Below, one piece after another: positions 56,605 through 64,000 of a DNA stretch of 64,000 bases (the first letter of the stretch is position 1; each line of letters begins with the position of its first letter). Source of the stretch: Streptomyces sp. RKAG290 (lineage in GTDB: Bacteria; Actinomycetota; Actinomycetes; Streptomycetales; Streptomycetaceae); assembly GCF_023701695.1 (NCBI RefSeq), contig NZ_JAJOZC010000001.1, positions 4,587,894 through 4,651,893 on the forward strand, read 5' to 3'. The notes under the pieces were generated by a model that was not told the DNA's origin, made no database searches, and was given only the letters and a program-made list of their open reading frames with translations. Position numbers and translations under genes: made by a program.

Positions 56605-57072
56605 TCAGATACCCAGGTCCTTGATGATCTTGGCGACGTGGCCGGTGGCCTTCACGTTGTAGAAGGCGTGTTCGACCTTGCCTTCTTCGTCGACGACGAT
56701 CGTGGAGCGGATGACGCCGGTCACCGTTTTGCCGTAGAGCTTCTTCTCGCCGAAGGCGCCGTAGGCCTCCAGGGTCTCCTTGGCGGGGTCGCCGGCCAGG
56801 GTGACCTTGAGGTTCTCCTGCTCGCGGAACTTGGCGAGCTTCTCGGGCTTATCGGGGGAGACGCCGATGACGTCGTATCCGGCGCCGGCCAGCAGGTCGA
56901 GGTTGTCGGTGAAGTCGCAGGCCTGCTTGGTGCAGCCGGGGGTGAGGGCGGCCGGGTAGAAGTAGACGATGACCTTGCGGCCCTTGTGGTCGGCGAGCGC
57001 GATGTCGTTGCCGTCGGCGTCCGGGAGGGTGAAGGCGGGGGCGGTGTCGCCGGGCTGGAGTCGCTCGCTCAT
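56605..57072 (-). CDS. bcp: Thioredoxin-dependent peroxiredoxin (Bcp/PrxQ)
   Basis: A 155-residue peroxiredoxin that reduces hydrogen and organic peroxides using thioredoxin. The active site is TPGCTKQACDF with peroxidatic C47 and resolving C52 five residues on, the PrxQ pattern. The block before it (VIVYFYPAAL) has Pro-Ala-Ala where many relatives have Pro-Lys-Asp. ATG 57072 with GAGGAGAACC upstream. Divergent from the DUF3618 gene. Confidence 0.93.
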   Translation of the reverse strand: MSERLQPGDTAPAFTLPDADGNDIALADHKGRKVIVYFYPAALTPGCTKQACDFTDNLDLLAGAGYDVIGVSPDKPEKLAKFREQENLKVTLAGDPAKETLEAYGAFGEKKLYGKTVTGVIRSTIVVDEEGKVEHAFYNVKATGHVAKIIKDLGI

Positions 57073-57199
57073 GGTTCTCCTCGTTGGTACGTGGGGTGTA
57101 CGGGACCGAGCGTAATAGGGGTGCCGCCGGGTGCGGGGGCGGTCGAGCTGACAGACTGTCGATGACGGTTTACCGGACGAGGACCACGGAGGCGGCGCA

Positions 57200-57520
57200 G
57201 TGTCGGATGCCAGGAGCCCTGCGCAGATCGAGGCGGACATCATCACCAGGCGTGAGCAGCTCGCGGTGGTGCTCGATGAGATCGGGGTGCGGGTGCACCC
57301 GAAGACGATCATCGGTGATGCGAAGGCGAAGGCCGCTCAGGCCGTGGACCGGACGGCCGGGCGGGCGTTCGTCGCGGTGAACCGGACGGTGTCGGACGTG
57401 AAGGCGCAGTTCGTGACGGAGGAGGGTGCGCCGCGGCTGGAGCGGGTGATTCCGGTGGCGTTGCTCGCGGTGGGTGTGGTGGGGCTGCTCACGGTGACCT
57501 CGCGGCGCGGGAAGCGTTGA
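57200..57520 (+). CDS. DUF3618 domain protein
   Basis: A 106-residue protein from GTG 57200. The SPAQIEADIITRREQLAVVL and DEIGVRVHPKTI stretch is the DUF3618 signature, followed by a basic linker and one C-terminal membrane segment (VIPVALLAVGVVGLLTV). Such small membrane-associated proteins are common in actinobacteria; function unknown. The next gene, GroES-like, follows after 44 bases and may be in the same unit. Confidence 0.85.
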   Translation: MSDARSPAQIEADIITRREQLAVVLDEIGVRVHPKTIIGDAKAKAAQAVDRTAGRAFVAVNRTVSDVKAQFVTEEGAPRLERVIPVALLAVGVVGLLTVTSRRGKR

Positions 57521-57564
57521 CCCCGGCGGCGCGCGGTCCGGGATCGGCCAGGTAGGTTGCGGGC

Positions 57565-57903
57565 GTGAGCGAGAACGCGGACGACAAGCTGCCCATCCGG
57601 ATGCTGCACGACCGTGTGCTGGTCCGGTCCGATTCGCCGGAGGGCGAGCGGCGTTCCGGCGGCGGCATCCTGATCCCGGCGACGGCTGCGGTCGGTCGTC
57701 GGCTGGGGTGGGCCGTGGTGGTCGCGGTGGGGCAGAACGTGCGGACGGTGGAGCCGGGTGACCGGGTGCTGTACGACCCCGAGGACCGTGCCGAGGTCGA
57801 GGTGCGGGGTGTCGCGTACGTGCTGATGCGGGAGCGGGATCTGCATGCGGTGGCTGCGGACCGGTTCGAGGGTTCGGTCGATTCGACCGGGCTGTATCTG
57901 TAG
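57565..57903 (+). CDS. GroES-family co-chaperone-like protein
   Basis: A 112-residue protein from GTG 57565. The GroES beta barrel is visible: LPIRMLHDRVLVRSDSPEGE, then GGILIPATAAVGRRLGWAVV and VEPGDRVLYDPEDRAEVEV. The mobile-loop segment with GGILIP is present. It is not next to groEL, so it is a divergent paralogue rather than the main GroES. An intrinsic terminator with a T tract follows. Confidence 0.82.
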   Translation: MSENADDKLPIRMLHDRVLVRSDSPEGERRSGGGILIPATAAVGRRLGWAVVVAVGQNVRTVEPGDRVLYDPEDRAEVEVRGVAYVLMRERDLHAVAADRFEGSVDSTGLYL

Positions 57904-57973
57904 CCCGCGCCGGTAGCCCGCGCGTGTGATCCGTACGCGTGGGCCGCCCCGGTGGTTCGCGGCCGTGGTGTGT

Positions 57974-58016
57974 GAGGCCTGGTGACTGTCGTCACCAGGC
58001 CTTTTTCCTGTTTTTT
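57974..58016 (+). terminator. Intrinsic terminator with T tract
   Basis: AGGCCTGGTGAC and GTCACCAGGCCT form perfect 12-base arms with a 4-base loop, followed by TTTTTCCTGTTTTTT, a rare classical Rho-independent terminator in this genome. It ends the GroES-like gene unit. Confidence 0.9.
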
Positions 58017-58114
58017 GCTACGGTGGTGTGACCCCGACGAGACGCGCCGTACCGGGCTTTTGCAAAGACGACGCACCCGTTGTTCGCGTGTTCTGTTTCG
58101 TCGGAGGTGCCGTC

Positions 58115-58435
58115 GTGGCGTGGGTTCTGTTGGTGGTCGCGGGTCTGCTGGAAGTGGCCTGGTCGATCGGGATGAAGTACACCGAGGGGTTCACCCGGCT
58201 GTGGCCGAGCGTGTTCACGGGTCTCGGGATCGTGGCGAGCATGTTGTTGCTGTCGCACGCGGCGCGGACCTTGCCGATCGGTACGGCGTACGGCGTGTGG
58301 GTGGGTATCGGTGCGGCGGGTGCCGCGGTGCTGGGCATGGTGGTGCTGCACGAGCCGGTGACGGCTGCCCGGATCTTCTTCGTGTGTCTGCTGCTGGTGG
58401 CCGTGGTGGGGCTGAAGGCGACCTCGGGTCACTGA
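58115..58435 (+). CDS. sugE: SMR family transporter, SugE/Gdx type
   Basis: A 106-residue four-helix membrane protein from GTG 58115 with GGAGGTG upstream. AWVLLVVAGLLEVAWSIGMK carries the essential Glu of the small multidrug resistance family in GLLEVAWS; the Trp-Ser after it and SHAARTLPIGTAYGVWVGIG are hallmarks of the SugE/Gdx subfamily, which export guanidinium as antiparallel dimers. The preceding 95 bases form a leader whose structure I could not assign. It converges with the penicillin-binding protein gene. Confidence 0.9.
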   Translation: MAWVLLVVAGLLEVAWSIGMKYTEGFTRLWPSVFTGLGIVASMLLLSHAARTLPIGTAYGVWVGIGAAGAAVLGMVVLHEPVTAARIFFVCLLLVAVVGLKATSGH

Positions 58436-58472
58436 CGGGTCCGGACGTCCGCCGGGGATTTCGGGGCAGCCC

Positions 58473-60887
58473 TTACAGGCGGCCCGGGGCCCGGGTGCCG
58501 CGGGCGCCTTCGAGGAGGCCGCCGGCGGTGCCTCCGCCGTTTTCCCCGCCGCCGGAGTTCGTTCCTCCGACGTTCCCGCCGCCGGTGTCGGCGCCGCCGT
58601 CCGTGGTCCCGCCGTCCGTGGCCCCACCGGTGTCGGTGCCGCCGGTGGGGAGGCCGCCGATGGTGCCGGGACTGGTGTCCGGGGTGGTCGGACTGGTGGG
58701 CGGTGCGCTGGACGGGGTGCTCGGGCGGGTGCTCGAGGGGGTTCGGGACGGCTGCCCGGTGCCGCTGGGGGCGGTGCTCTCCTGGCTGGGCAGCGCGGTC
58801 TCGTCCGTGCCGCTCTCCAGATCGAGGTCGAAGTCCTTGACGGGGGTGCCGAGCAGGGCGGCCTTGGTGTACTGGGCCCAGGTCTCGGCGGGGGCGCCGC
58901 CGCCGTTGATGCGGGGCAGTCCGAGTGCGCCGTAGAGGGACTTCTGTGCGCCGGTGTCGGGGTCCTGGCCCATGACGGCGATGACGGTGGCGAGGCCGGG
59001 GGTGTAGCCGGCGAACCAGGCTGCCTTGTCCTCCTCGGCGGTGCCGGTCTTGCCGGCGGCGGGGCGGCCCGCGCCCTGGGCGGCGGTGCCGGTGCCGCCG
59101 TCGACGACGCTCCGCAGGATCGAGGTGGTGGTGTCGGCGGCTTCGCGGCTGACGGCCTGTTCGGTGGTGCGGCGGGGGAGCCTGATGGTCTCGCCGTCCT
59201 TGGTGACGTGGTCGACGAGGGTGTGGGTGCCGCGCTTGCCGTGGTCGGCGAGAGTGGCGTAGGCCCCGGCCATGTCGAGGACGCTGGCGGTGGCGGGGCC
59301 CAGTGCGATCGACGGGGACGCGGTGAGGTCGGGGGTGTCCTCGGGGATGCCGAGGGAGACCGCGGTCCCGCGGACCTTCTCGGGGCCGACGTCCTCGGCC
59401 ATCTGGGCGTAGACGGCGTTGACGGACTTGTCGGTGGCGGTGCGGACGGTGATGGGCCCGTAGCTGACGTCGTCCTCGTTGGAGGGGTCGTATCCGGTGG
59501 GTCCGTCGGGGCCCTGGACCATGCGCTTGTTGGTGCCGTCGTAGATGGTGCTGGGGGTGATGCGCCTGCCGTCCTGGGTGGTGGAGTCGTTGGCGACGGC
59601 GGAGGTGAAGACGAAGGGCTTGAAGGTGGAGCCGACCTGGTAGTCGGTGCGGGTCGCGTTGTTGACGTACTGCTTCGTGTAGTCGATGCCGCCGTACATG
59701 GCGACGACGCGGCCGGTCGCGGGGTCGATGGAGGCGCCGCCCACGCGGACGTTGCGGTCGGCCTTGCGCTGCTTGCTGGTCTTGGACATGACGTTGGCGT
59801 CGACTGCCTCGACGAGGGCGTCCTGTTTCTTCTTCTCCAGCGTGGTGGTGATGCGGTACCCGCGGGTGGCGAGGGTCTTCTCGTCGATGATGTCGTTCTT
59901 GACGAGGTAGTCCTCGACGGCCTTGACGATGTAGCCGCGTTGGCCGGAGAGACTGTTGGCCGGCTTGACCGGGCCGGGCGGGGGGAAGGTCATGGCGGCG
60001 CGGTCGCCGGCGTCGAGCCACTCCTCCTTGACCATGCCGTCGAGTACGTAGTTCCAGCGGGCGAGGGCCGCGCTCCTGTTCTCGGGGTGGGTGATGACGT
60101 CATAGGCGCTGGGGGCGTTGAGCAGGGAGGCGAGGTAGGCGCCTTCGGCGGTGCTGACGTCGCCGATGTCCTTGCTGTAGTAGGCCTGGGCGGCGGCCTG
60201 GATGCCGTAGGCGTTGCGGCCGAAGTAGCTGGTATTGAGGTAGCCCTCGAAGATCTGGTTCTTGGATTCTTCGCGGTTGAGTTTGATCGCGATGAAGAAT
60301 TCCTTGATCTTGCGGCCGACGGTCTGTTCCTGGCCCAGGTAGTAGTTCTTGACGTACTGCTGGGTGATGGTCGAGCCGCCCTGTTTGCCCTTGCCGGCGA
60401 GGGTGTTCCAGCCGGCCCGGAACATCGCCTTGACGTCGACGGCGCGTTCGGAGTAGAAGTCGCGGTCCTCGGCGGCGAGCACGGCGTGCTGGACGTCGAG
60501 GGGGACCTGGGCGAGTTTGATGTTCTCCCGGTTGACCTCGCCGTCGCGGGCGATGACGCTGCCGTCCTGGTAGAGGTAGACGTTGGACTGGGCGGTGGCG
60601 CTGGCGTTGGCGGAGGGGATGTCGACGAGTTGGTAGCCGGCGATGAAGCCGCCGATCAGGACCAGGGCGATGAGGAGGATGCCCCCGAGGACCATCCGCC
60701 AGGTGGGAAGGGCGCGGCGCCAGCCGGTGCGCTTGGGGCGTGGGGGTTTCTTCTGCTTCTTCCCGCCGGTCGTGTCCGTGGCCGGGGTGTCCTGTTGTCC
60801 GGGGGCGGCAGGCTCGCCAGGCAGGTCCTTGGGGTTCCAGCCCCGGGGGGCGGGGTCCCCGCTCTGCTGCTGTGGCTCGTCGCTCAT
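58473..60887 (-). CDS. Class A penicillin-binding protein (PBP1 type)
   Basis: An 804-residue bifunctional peptidoglycan synthase. A Pro-rich cytoplasmic tail, one membrane segment (MVLGGILLIALVLIGGFIAG), a GT51 glycosyltransferase domain (catalytic Glu in AAEDRDFYSERAVD, then GGSTITQQYVKNYYL) and a transpeptidase domain with GSTFK (nucleophile Ser), SVN and GKTGTAEED. The last 100 residues are Ser/Thr/Pro/Gly-rich and repetitive, as in other Streptomyces PBPs, perhaps reaching through the wall. ATG 60887. Confidence 0.94.
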   Translation of the reverse strand: MSDEPQQQSGDPAPRGWNPKDLPGEPAAPGQQDTPATDTTGGKKQKKPPRPKRTGWRRALPTWRMVLGGILLIALVLIGGFIAGYQLVDIPSANASATAQSNVYLYQDGSVIARDGEVNRENIKLAQVPLDVQHAVLAAEDRDFYSERAVDVKAMFRAGWNTLAGKGKQGGSTITQQYVKNYYLGQEQTVGRKIKEFFIAIKLNREESKNQIFEGYLNTSYFGRNAYGIQAAAQAYYSKDIGDVSTAEGAYLASLLNAPSAYDVITHPENRSAALARWNYVLDGMVKEEWLDAGDRAAMTFPPPGPVKPANSLSGQRGYIVKAVEDYLVKNDIIDEKTLATRGYRITTTLEKKKQDALVEAVDANVMSKTSKQRKADRNVRVGGASIDPATGRVVAMYGGIDYTKQYVNNATRTDYQVGSTFKPFVFTSAVANDSTTQDGRRITPSTIYDGTNKRMVQGPDGPTGYDPSNEDDVSYGPITVRTATDKSVNAVYAQMAEDVGPEKVRGTAVSLGIPEDTPDLTASPSIALGPATASVLDMAGAYATLADHGKRGTHTLVDHVTKDGETIRLPRRTTEQAVSREAADTTTSILRSVVDGGTGTAAQGAGRPAAGKTGTAEEDKAAWFAGYTPGLATVIAVMGQDPDTGAQKSLYGALGLPRINGGGAPAETWAQYTKAALLGTPVKDFDLDLESGTDETALPSQESTAPSGTGQPSRTPSSTRPSTPSSAPPTSPTTPDTSPGTIGGLPTGGTDTGGATDGGTTDGGADTGGGNVGGTNSGGGENGGGTAGGLLEGARGTRAPGRL

Positions 60888-61057
60888 GTGGTGCAGACTC
60901 CTCGGCCGCGGTCAGTTCCCCATAGTGCACTTTTCCGTGGAATAACTGCCGGATCGACCTCCGAAAAGCGGTCGCGGCGGCTGCCCCGGCTGGACTAGGG
61001 TTCTGCGCTTTGGTGTCCACACGCGGTGAGGCGCCCGACTGCGGGGGGTGGGGTGCT

Positions 61058-61858
61058 GTGCGGGTCTATGCGGTGGTGGCGGCGGGCGGGTTCCGGCGCT
61101 ATGCCACGTACCGGATCGCGACGGCTGCGGGGGTGTTCACCAACACCGTCTTCGGCTTCATCCTGGCGTACACCTATGTGGCGCTGTGGGACGAGCGGCC
61201 GCGGCTGGGTGGTTACGACATGCCGCAGGCGCTCACGTACGTGTGGCTGGGGCAGGCGCTGCTGATGACGTGCGCCATGATGGGCGGCGGTTTCGAGGAC
61301 GAGCTGATCGAGCGGATCCGTACCGGCGACATCGCGGTCGATCTCTACCGGCCGGTGGATCTGCAACTGTGGTGGCTGGCAGGGGACTTGGGCCGGGCAG
61401 CTTTTCATCTGCTGGGGCGCGGCATCGTGCCGATGGTGCTGGGCGCGCTGGCCTTCGATCTGGCGCTGCCCACGTCGGCCGGGGTCTGGTTGGCGTTCCT
61501 CTTCTCGGTGGCTCTGGGGGTGCTGGTCAGTTTCGCGATCCGCTATCTGGTGGCGTTGTCGGCGTTCTGGCTGCTGGACGGGGCGGGCGCGGCGCAGATC
61601 GCCTTCCTGGCCGGGCTGTTCTTCTCCGGACTGCTGCTGCCGCTGAATCTCTTTCCCGGTCTGCTGGGCGAGGTGGCGCGGGCGCTGCCGTGGTCGGCGC
61701 TGCTCCAGGTGCCGGCGGATGTGTTCCTCGGCAAGCACACGGGGTGGGGTCTGGTGCAGGCGTACGGGTTCCAGGCGGGCTGGGCGCTGGTGTTGCTGCT
61801 GGCGGGACGGCTGGTGCAGTCGGTGGCGACGCGGAGGGTGGTGGTCCAGGGTGGCTGA
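61058..61858 (+). CDS. ABC-2 type permease, first of pair
   Basis: A 266-residue membrane protein from GTG 61058, after a GGGGGGTGGGG site; a longer TTG start at 61010 is less likely. Six membrane segments (ATAAGVFTNTVFGFILAYTY, LGRGIVPMVLGALAFDLALP, LAGLFFSGLLLPLNLFPGLL). The segment RIRTGDIAVDLYRPVDLQLW marks the DUF990/ABC-2 family. It overlaps the second permease gene by 8 bases, and an ATPase gene follows. Substrate unknown; probably an exporter. Confidence 0.85.
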   Translation: MRVYAVVAAGGFRRYATYRIATAAGVFTNTVFGFILAYTYVALWDERPRLGGYDMPQALTYVWLGQALLMTCAMMGGGFEDELIERIRTGDIAVDLYRPVDLQLWWLAGDLGRAAFHLLGRGIVPMVLGALAFDLALPTSAGVWLAFLFSVALGVLVSFAIRYLVALSAFWLLDGAGAAQIAFLAGLFFSGLLLPLNLFPGLLGEVARALPWSALLQVPADVFLGKHTGWGLVQAYGFQAGWALVLLLAGRLVQSVATRRVVVQGG

Positions 61859-62726
61859 GGCAGCGGAAGTGGAAGCGGTGGTGGTGGAGCACCCCGCGGT
61901 GGTGTTCGCGCCGCGGTCGCGGGTGGTCGAGGGGGTGCGGGCGTACGGGCTGATCGTGGCGATGTGGCTGCGGTCGACGATGGCGTACCGGGCGTCCTTC
62001 GTGATGACGACGTTCGGGAACTTCGCGGCGACGGCGTTCGACTTCGTCGCGATCATGCTGATGTTCTCGCACGTGGAAGTGCTGGGCGGCTACACGCTGC
62101 CGGAGGTCGCCCTGCTGTACGGCGCGTCGGGTACGGCCTTCGGGCTGGCGGATCTGGTGCTGGGCTCGATGGACCGGCTGGGCCGCCGGGTGCGGGACGG
62201 GACGCTGGACACGCTGCTGGTGCGGCCGGTCCCGGTGCTCGCGCAGGTGGCGGCCGACCGGTTCGCGCTGCGCAGGCTGGGGCGGATCACGCAGGGGCTG
62301 CTGGTGCTCGGCTATGCGCTGGGCACCCTGGACATCGAGTGGACCGTGCTGAAGGTGGTGATGGTGCCGCTGATGCTGCTGAGCGGGGCGGCGATCTTCG
62401 GGGCGGTGTTCGTGACCGGGGCGGCGTTCCAGTTCTTCGCGCAGGACGCCGCCGAGGTGCAGAGCTCGTTCACCTACGGCGGGAACACGATGCTGCAGTA
62501 CCCGCCGACGGTCTTCGCGAAGGATCTGGTGCGCGGGGTGACGTTCGTCGTGCCGCTGGCGTTCGTGAACTGGCTGCCGGCGCTGTACGTGCTGGGCCGG
62601 GAGTATCCGCTGGGCCTGCCGGACTGGGTGGCGTTCCTGCCGCCGGTGGTGGCGGGGCTGTGCTGGGTGCTGGCGGGTCTGGCCTGGCGCGTGGGTCTGC
62701 GGTCGTACCGGAGTACGGGCAGTTGA
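61851..62726 (+). CDS. ABC-2 type permease, second of pair
   Basis: A 291-residue permease from GTG 61851, overlapping the first permease. A 30-residue cytoplasmic N-terminus, then six membrane segments. MDRLGRRVRDGTLDTLLVRP parallels the corresponding loop of the first permease, showing the two are paralogues of the DUF990 group. The gene ends 29 bases before the ATPase start. Confidence 0.87.
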   Translation: MAEAAEVEAVVVEHPAVVFAPRSRVVEGVRAYGLIVAMWLRSTMAYRASFVMTTFGNFAATAFDFVAIMLMFSHVEVLGGYTLPEVALLYGASGTAFGLADLVLGSMDRLGRRVRDGTLDTLLVRPVPVLAQVAADRFALRRLGRITQGLLVLGYALGTLDIEWTVLKVVMVPLMLLSGAAIFGAVFVTGAAFQFFAQDAAEVQSSFTYGGNTMLQYPPTVFAKDLVRGVTFVVPLAFVNWLPALYVLGREYPLGLPDWVAFLPPVVAGLCWVLAGLAWRVGLRSYRSTGS

Positions 62727-62755
62727 CGGATATCGAGCGAGGCGGGGCAGGGGAC

Positions 62756-63748
62756 ATGGGTGCAGGAACCGGCGTGGGCACGGACTTCATCGAGCTGGAC
62801 GGTGTCGAGAAGGTCTTCGACGTCCGCCGCAGGACGGGTTTCATGCGCAGCGAGCGGCGTGAGGTGCGCGCCGTCGACGGGATCAGCTTCCGGGTGGCGC
62901 GTGGCGAGATGGTCGGCTACATCGGCCCGAACGGCGCCGGGAAGTCGACGACGATCAAGATGCTGACCGGCATCCTCACCCCGAGCGGGGGTTCGCTGCG
63001 GGTGGCGGGCATCGACCCTTCCCGGGAGCGTACGAGGCTGGCACACCGGATCGGGGTGGTCTTCGGGCAGCGCACCACGCTCTGGTGGGACCTGCCGCTG
63101 CGCGACTCGTACCGGCTGGTCCACCGGATGTACCGCGTCCCCGACGCCCGCTTCCGGGCCAACCTGGACCGTTGCATCGAACTCCTCGACCTGGAGGAGC
63201 TGTTGGACGTGCCGGTGCGGCAGCTGTCGCTGGGGCAGCGGATGCGCGGTGACATCGCGGCGGCGCTGCTGCACGATCCGGAGGTGCTGTACCTCGACGA
63301 GCCGACGATCGGGCTCGATGTGGTGTCGAAGGCCAAGGTCCGCGGGTTCCTGCGGGACTTGAACGCGGAGCGGGGCACCACGGTGCTGCTCACGACCCAC
63401 GATCTGACGGACATCGAGCAGTTGTGCAAGCGGGTCATGGTGATCGACCACGGCCGGCTGATGTATGACGGGGCGCTGGCAGGCCTGCATGAGGTGGGTG
63501 AGAGCGAGCGGACGCTGGTGGTGGATCTGGAGCGTGAACTCCCGCCGATCCGGCTGGATCCGGACCTGTCGGTGCGCACGGTGAAGGTGGAGGGGCCGCG
63601 GCAGTGGCTGGCGTTCCCGGCGTCCGCTTCGGCGGCGCCGCTGGTGGCGCGGATCGCCGCGGAGTACCCGCTGGTGGACCTCTCGGTGCGGGAGCCGGAC
63701 ATCGAGGCCGTGATCGCGAAGATGTACGCGTCGGCTGCGAGCACGTAG
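62756..63748 (+). CDS. ABC transporter ATP-binding protein
   Basis: A 330-residue ATPase of the ABC-2 exporter class. Walker A is GPNGAGKSTTIKML, the Q-loop is in GVVFGQRTTLWWDLP, the signature is LSLGQRMRGDIAAALLHDP, Walker B is VLYLDEPTIGLDV and the switch His is in LLTTHDLTDIEQL. The C-terminal 90 residues are a typical DUF4162-like accessory region. It energises the two permeases upstream; the three genes form one operon. Confidence 0.94.
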   Translation: MGAGTGVGTDFIELDGVEKVFDVRRRTGFMRSERREVRAVDGISFRVARGEMVGYIGPNGAGKSTTIKMLTGILTPSGGSLRVAGIDPSRERTRLAHRIGVVFGQRTTLWWDLPLRDSYRLVHRMYRVPDARFRANLDRCIELLDLEELLDVPVRQLSLGQRMRGDIAAALLHDPEVLYLDEPTIGLDVVSKAKVRGFLRDLNAERGTTVLLTTHDLTDIEQLCKRVMVIDHGRLMYDGALAGLHEVGESERTLVVDLERELPPIRLDPDLSVRTVKVEGPRQWLAFPASASAAPLVARIAAEYPLVDLSVREPDIEAVIAKMYASAAST

Positions 63749-63788
63749 ATCGGTGACGGAACCCTACGCGTTCAATAGGCTGCGCGGT

Positions 63789-64000
63789 ATGACTAGCGAA
63801 CTTCCGGAAATGCGTGCCTCCGACGCTGAGCGTGAACGCATTGCTGAGATTCTGCGCGATGCGGTGGCCGAGGGCCGGCTGGAGATGGAGGAGTTCGAGC
63901 AGCGGCTCGACACCACCTACAAGGCCCGCACGCGTGGGGAGCTGGAACCGATCGTCCGCGACCTGCCGGTCGTCGGGGCGGCCGTGGCGCCGGTCGCCGC
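63789..64000 (+). CDS. DUF1707 domain protein, partial (runs off the window)
   Basis: The first 70 residues are visible from ATG 63789: MRASDAERERIAEILRDAVA followed by LEMEEFEQRLDTTYKARTRG, the DUF1707 (SHOCT-like) signature found at the N-terminus of many actinobacterial membrane proteins. The rest lies outside the window, so any membrane or cell-wall domain cannot be judged. Confidence 0.85.
   Translation, partial: MTSELPEMRASDAERERIAEILRDAVAEGRLEMEEFEQRLDTTYKARTRGELEPIVRDLPVVGAAVAPVA

Overview
The window is a 64 kb piece of a high-GC actinobacterial chromosome, almost certainly from Streptomyces. GC is very high, third codon positions are nearly all G/C, and GTG starts are frequent. It carries an SsgA-like cell-division gene (ssgG type), DasR-type operators on N-acetylglucosamine uptake genes, an HppD next to an AsnC regulator, and the mec-cysO-cysM cysteine genes. 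From memory, gene order follows the S. coelicolor SCO2948 to about SCO2894 segment in reverse numbering; this is recollection, not a search.

Layout. 0.3-6.3 kb: YqgE-type protein, DUF3039 protein, then a sugar ABC importer (binding lipoprotein plus two permeases) coupled to a GH20 beta-N-acetylhexosaminidase behind a DasR-like site. 6.5-11.3 kb: three-subunit molybdenum hydroxylase of the xanthine dehydrogenase/CO dehydrogenase family, whose iron-sulfur subunit has an unusual disordered N-terminal extension of about 330 residues. 11.4-13.3 kb: a two-gene WXG100/PPE-like module, then tRNA-Cys. 13.5-19.7 kb: MFS exporter, ribbon-helix-helix/Doc toxin-antitoxin pair, DEAD/DEAH helicase, IclR regulator, extracytoplasmic Lon-like protease. 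19.7-27.5 kb (mostly minus strand): ArsR-small ORF-MFS operon, an AsnC regulator leading an osmoprotectant ABC operon, and divergent hppD. 27.6-37.5 kb: membrane-anchored TPR protein, FAD-linked oxidase, ssgG, two RDD proteins, a small membrane protein, a large secreted M6 metalloprotease. 37.5-40.8 kb: pncA and pncB, clpS, DUF2017 protein. 41-45.4 kb: amino acid permease, then mec, a cysteine-rich leader peptide, cysO and cysM, and a PemK-like protein. 45.5-49.8 kb: MBL hydrolase and the GlcNAc PTS genes nagE2, nagE1, nagF with three DasR-like sites. 49.9-57.1 kb: PAS-GAF-PP2C phosphatase, rph, lipoprotein, rdgB, tRNA-Leu overlapped by an HNH endonuclease gene, MHS-family transporter, Bcp peroxiredoxin. 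57.2-64 kb: DUF3618 protein, GroES-like protein, SugE-type SMR exporter, class A penicillin-binding protein, a three-gene ABC-2 exporter and the start of a DUF1707 protein.

Themes. Chitin/GlcNAc use is encoded at two places 45 kb apart (oligosaccharide ABC importer with hexosaminidase; GlcNAc PTS), each with DasR-like operators. Cysteine synthesis by the CysO sulfur-carrier route is preceded by a possible cysteine-sensing leader peptide.

Caution: ten single-base interruptions occur in nine otherwise well conserved genes. Every one is repaired by adding one G or C at a short G/C run, so they look like systematic sequencing or assembly deletions rather than pseudogenes. I annotate those genes at full length and mark the break. 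No phage, IS element, CRISPR array or biosynthetic cluster was seen.
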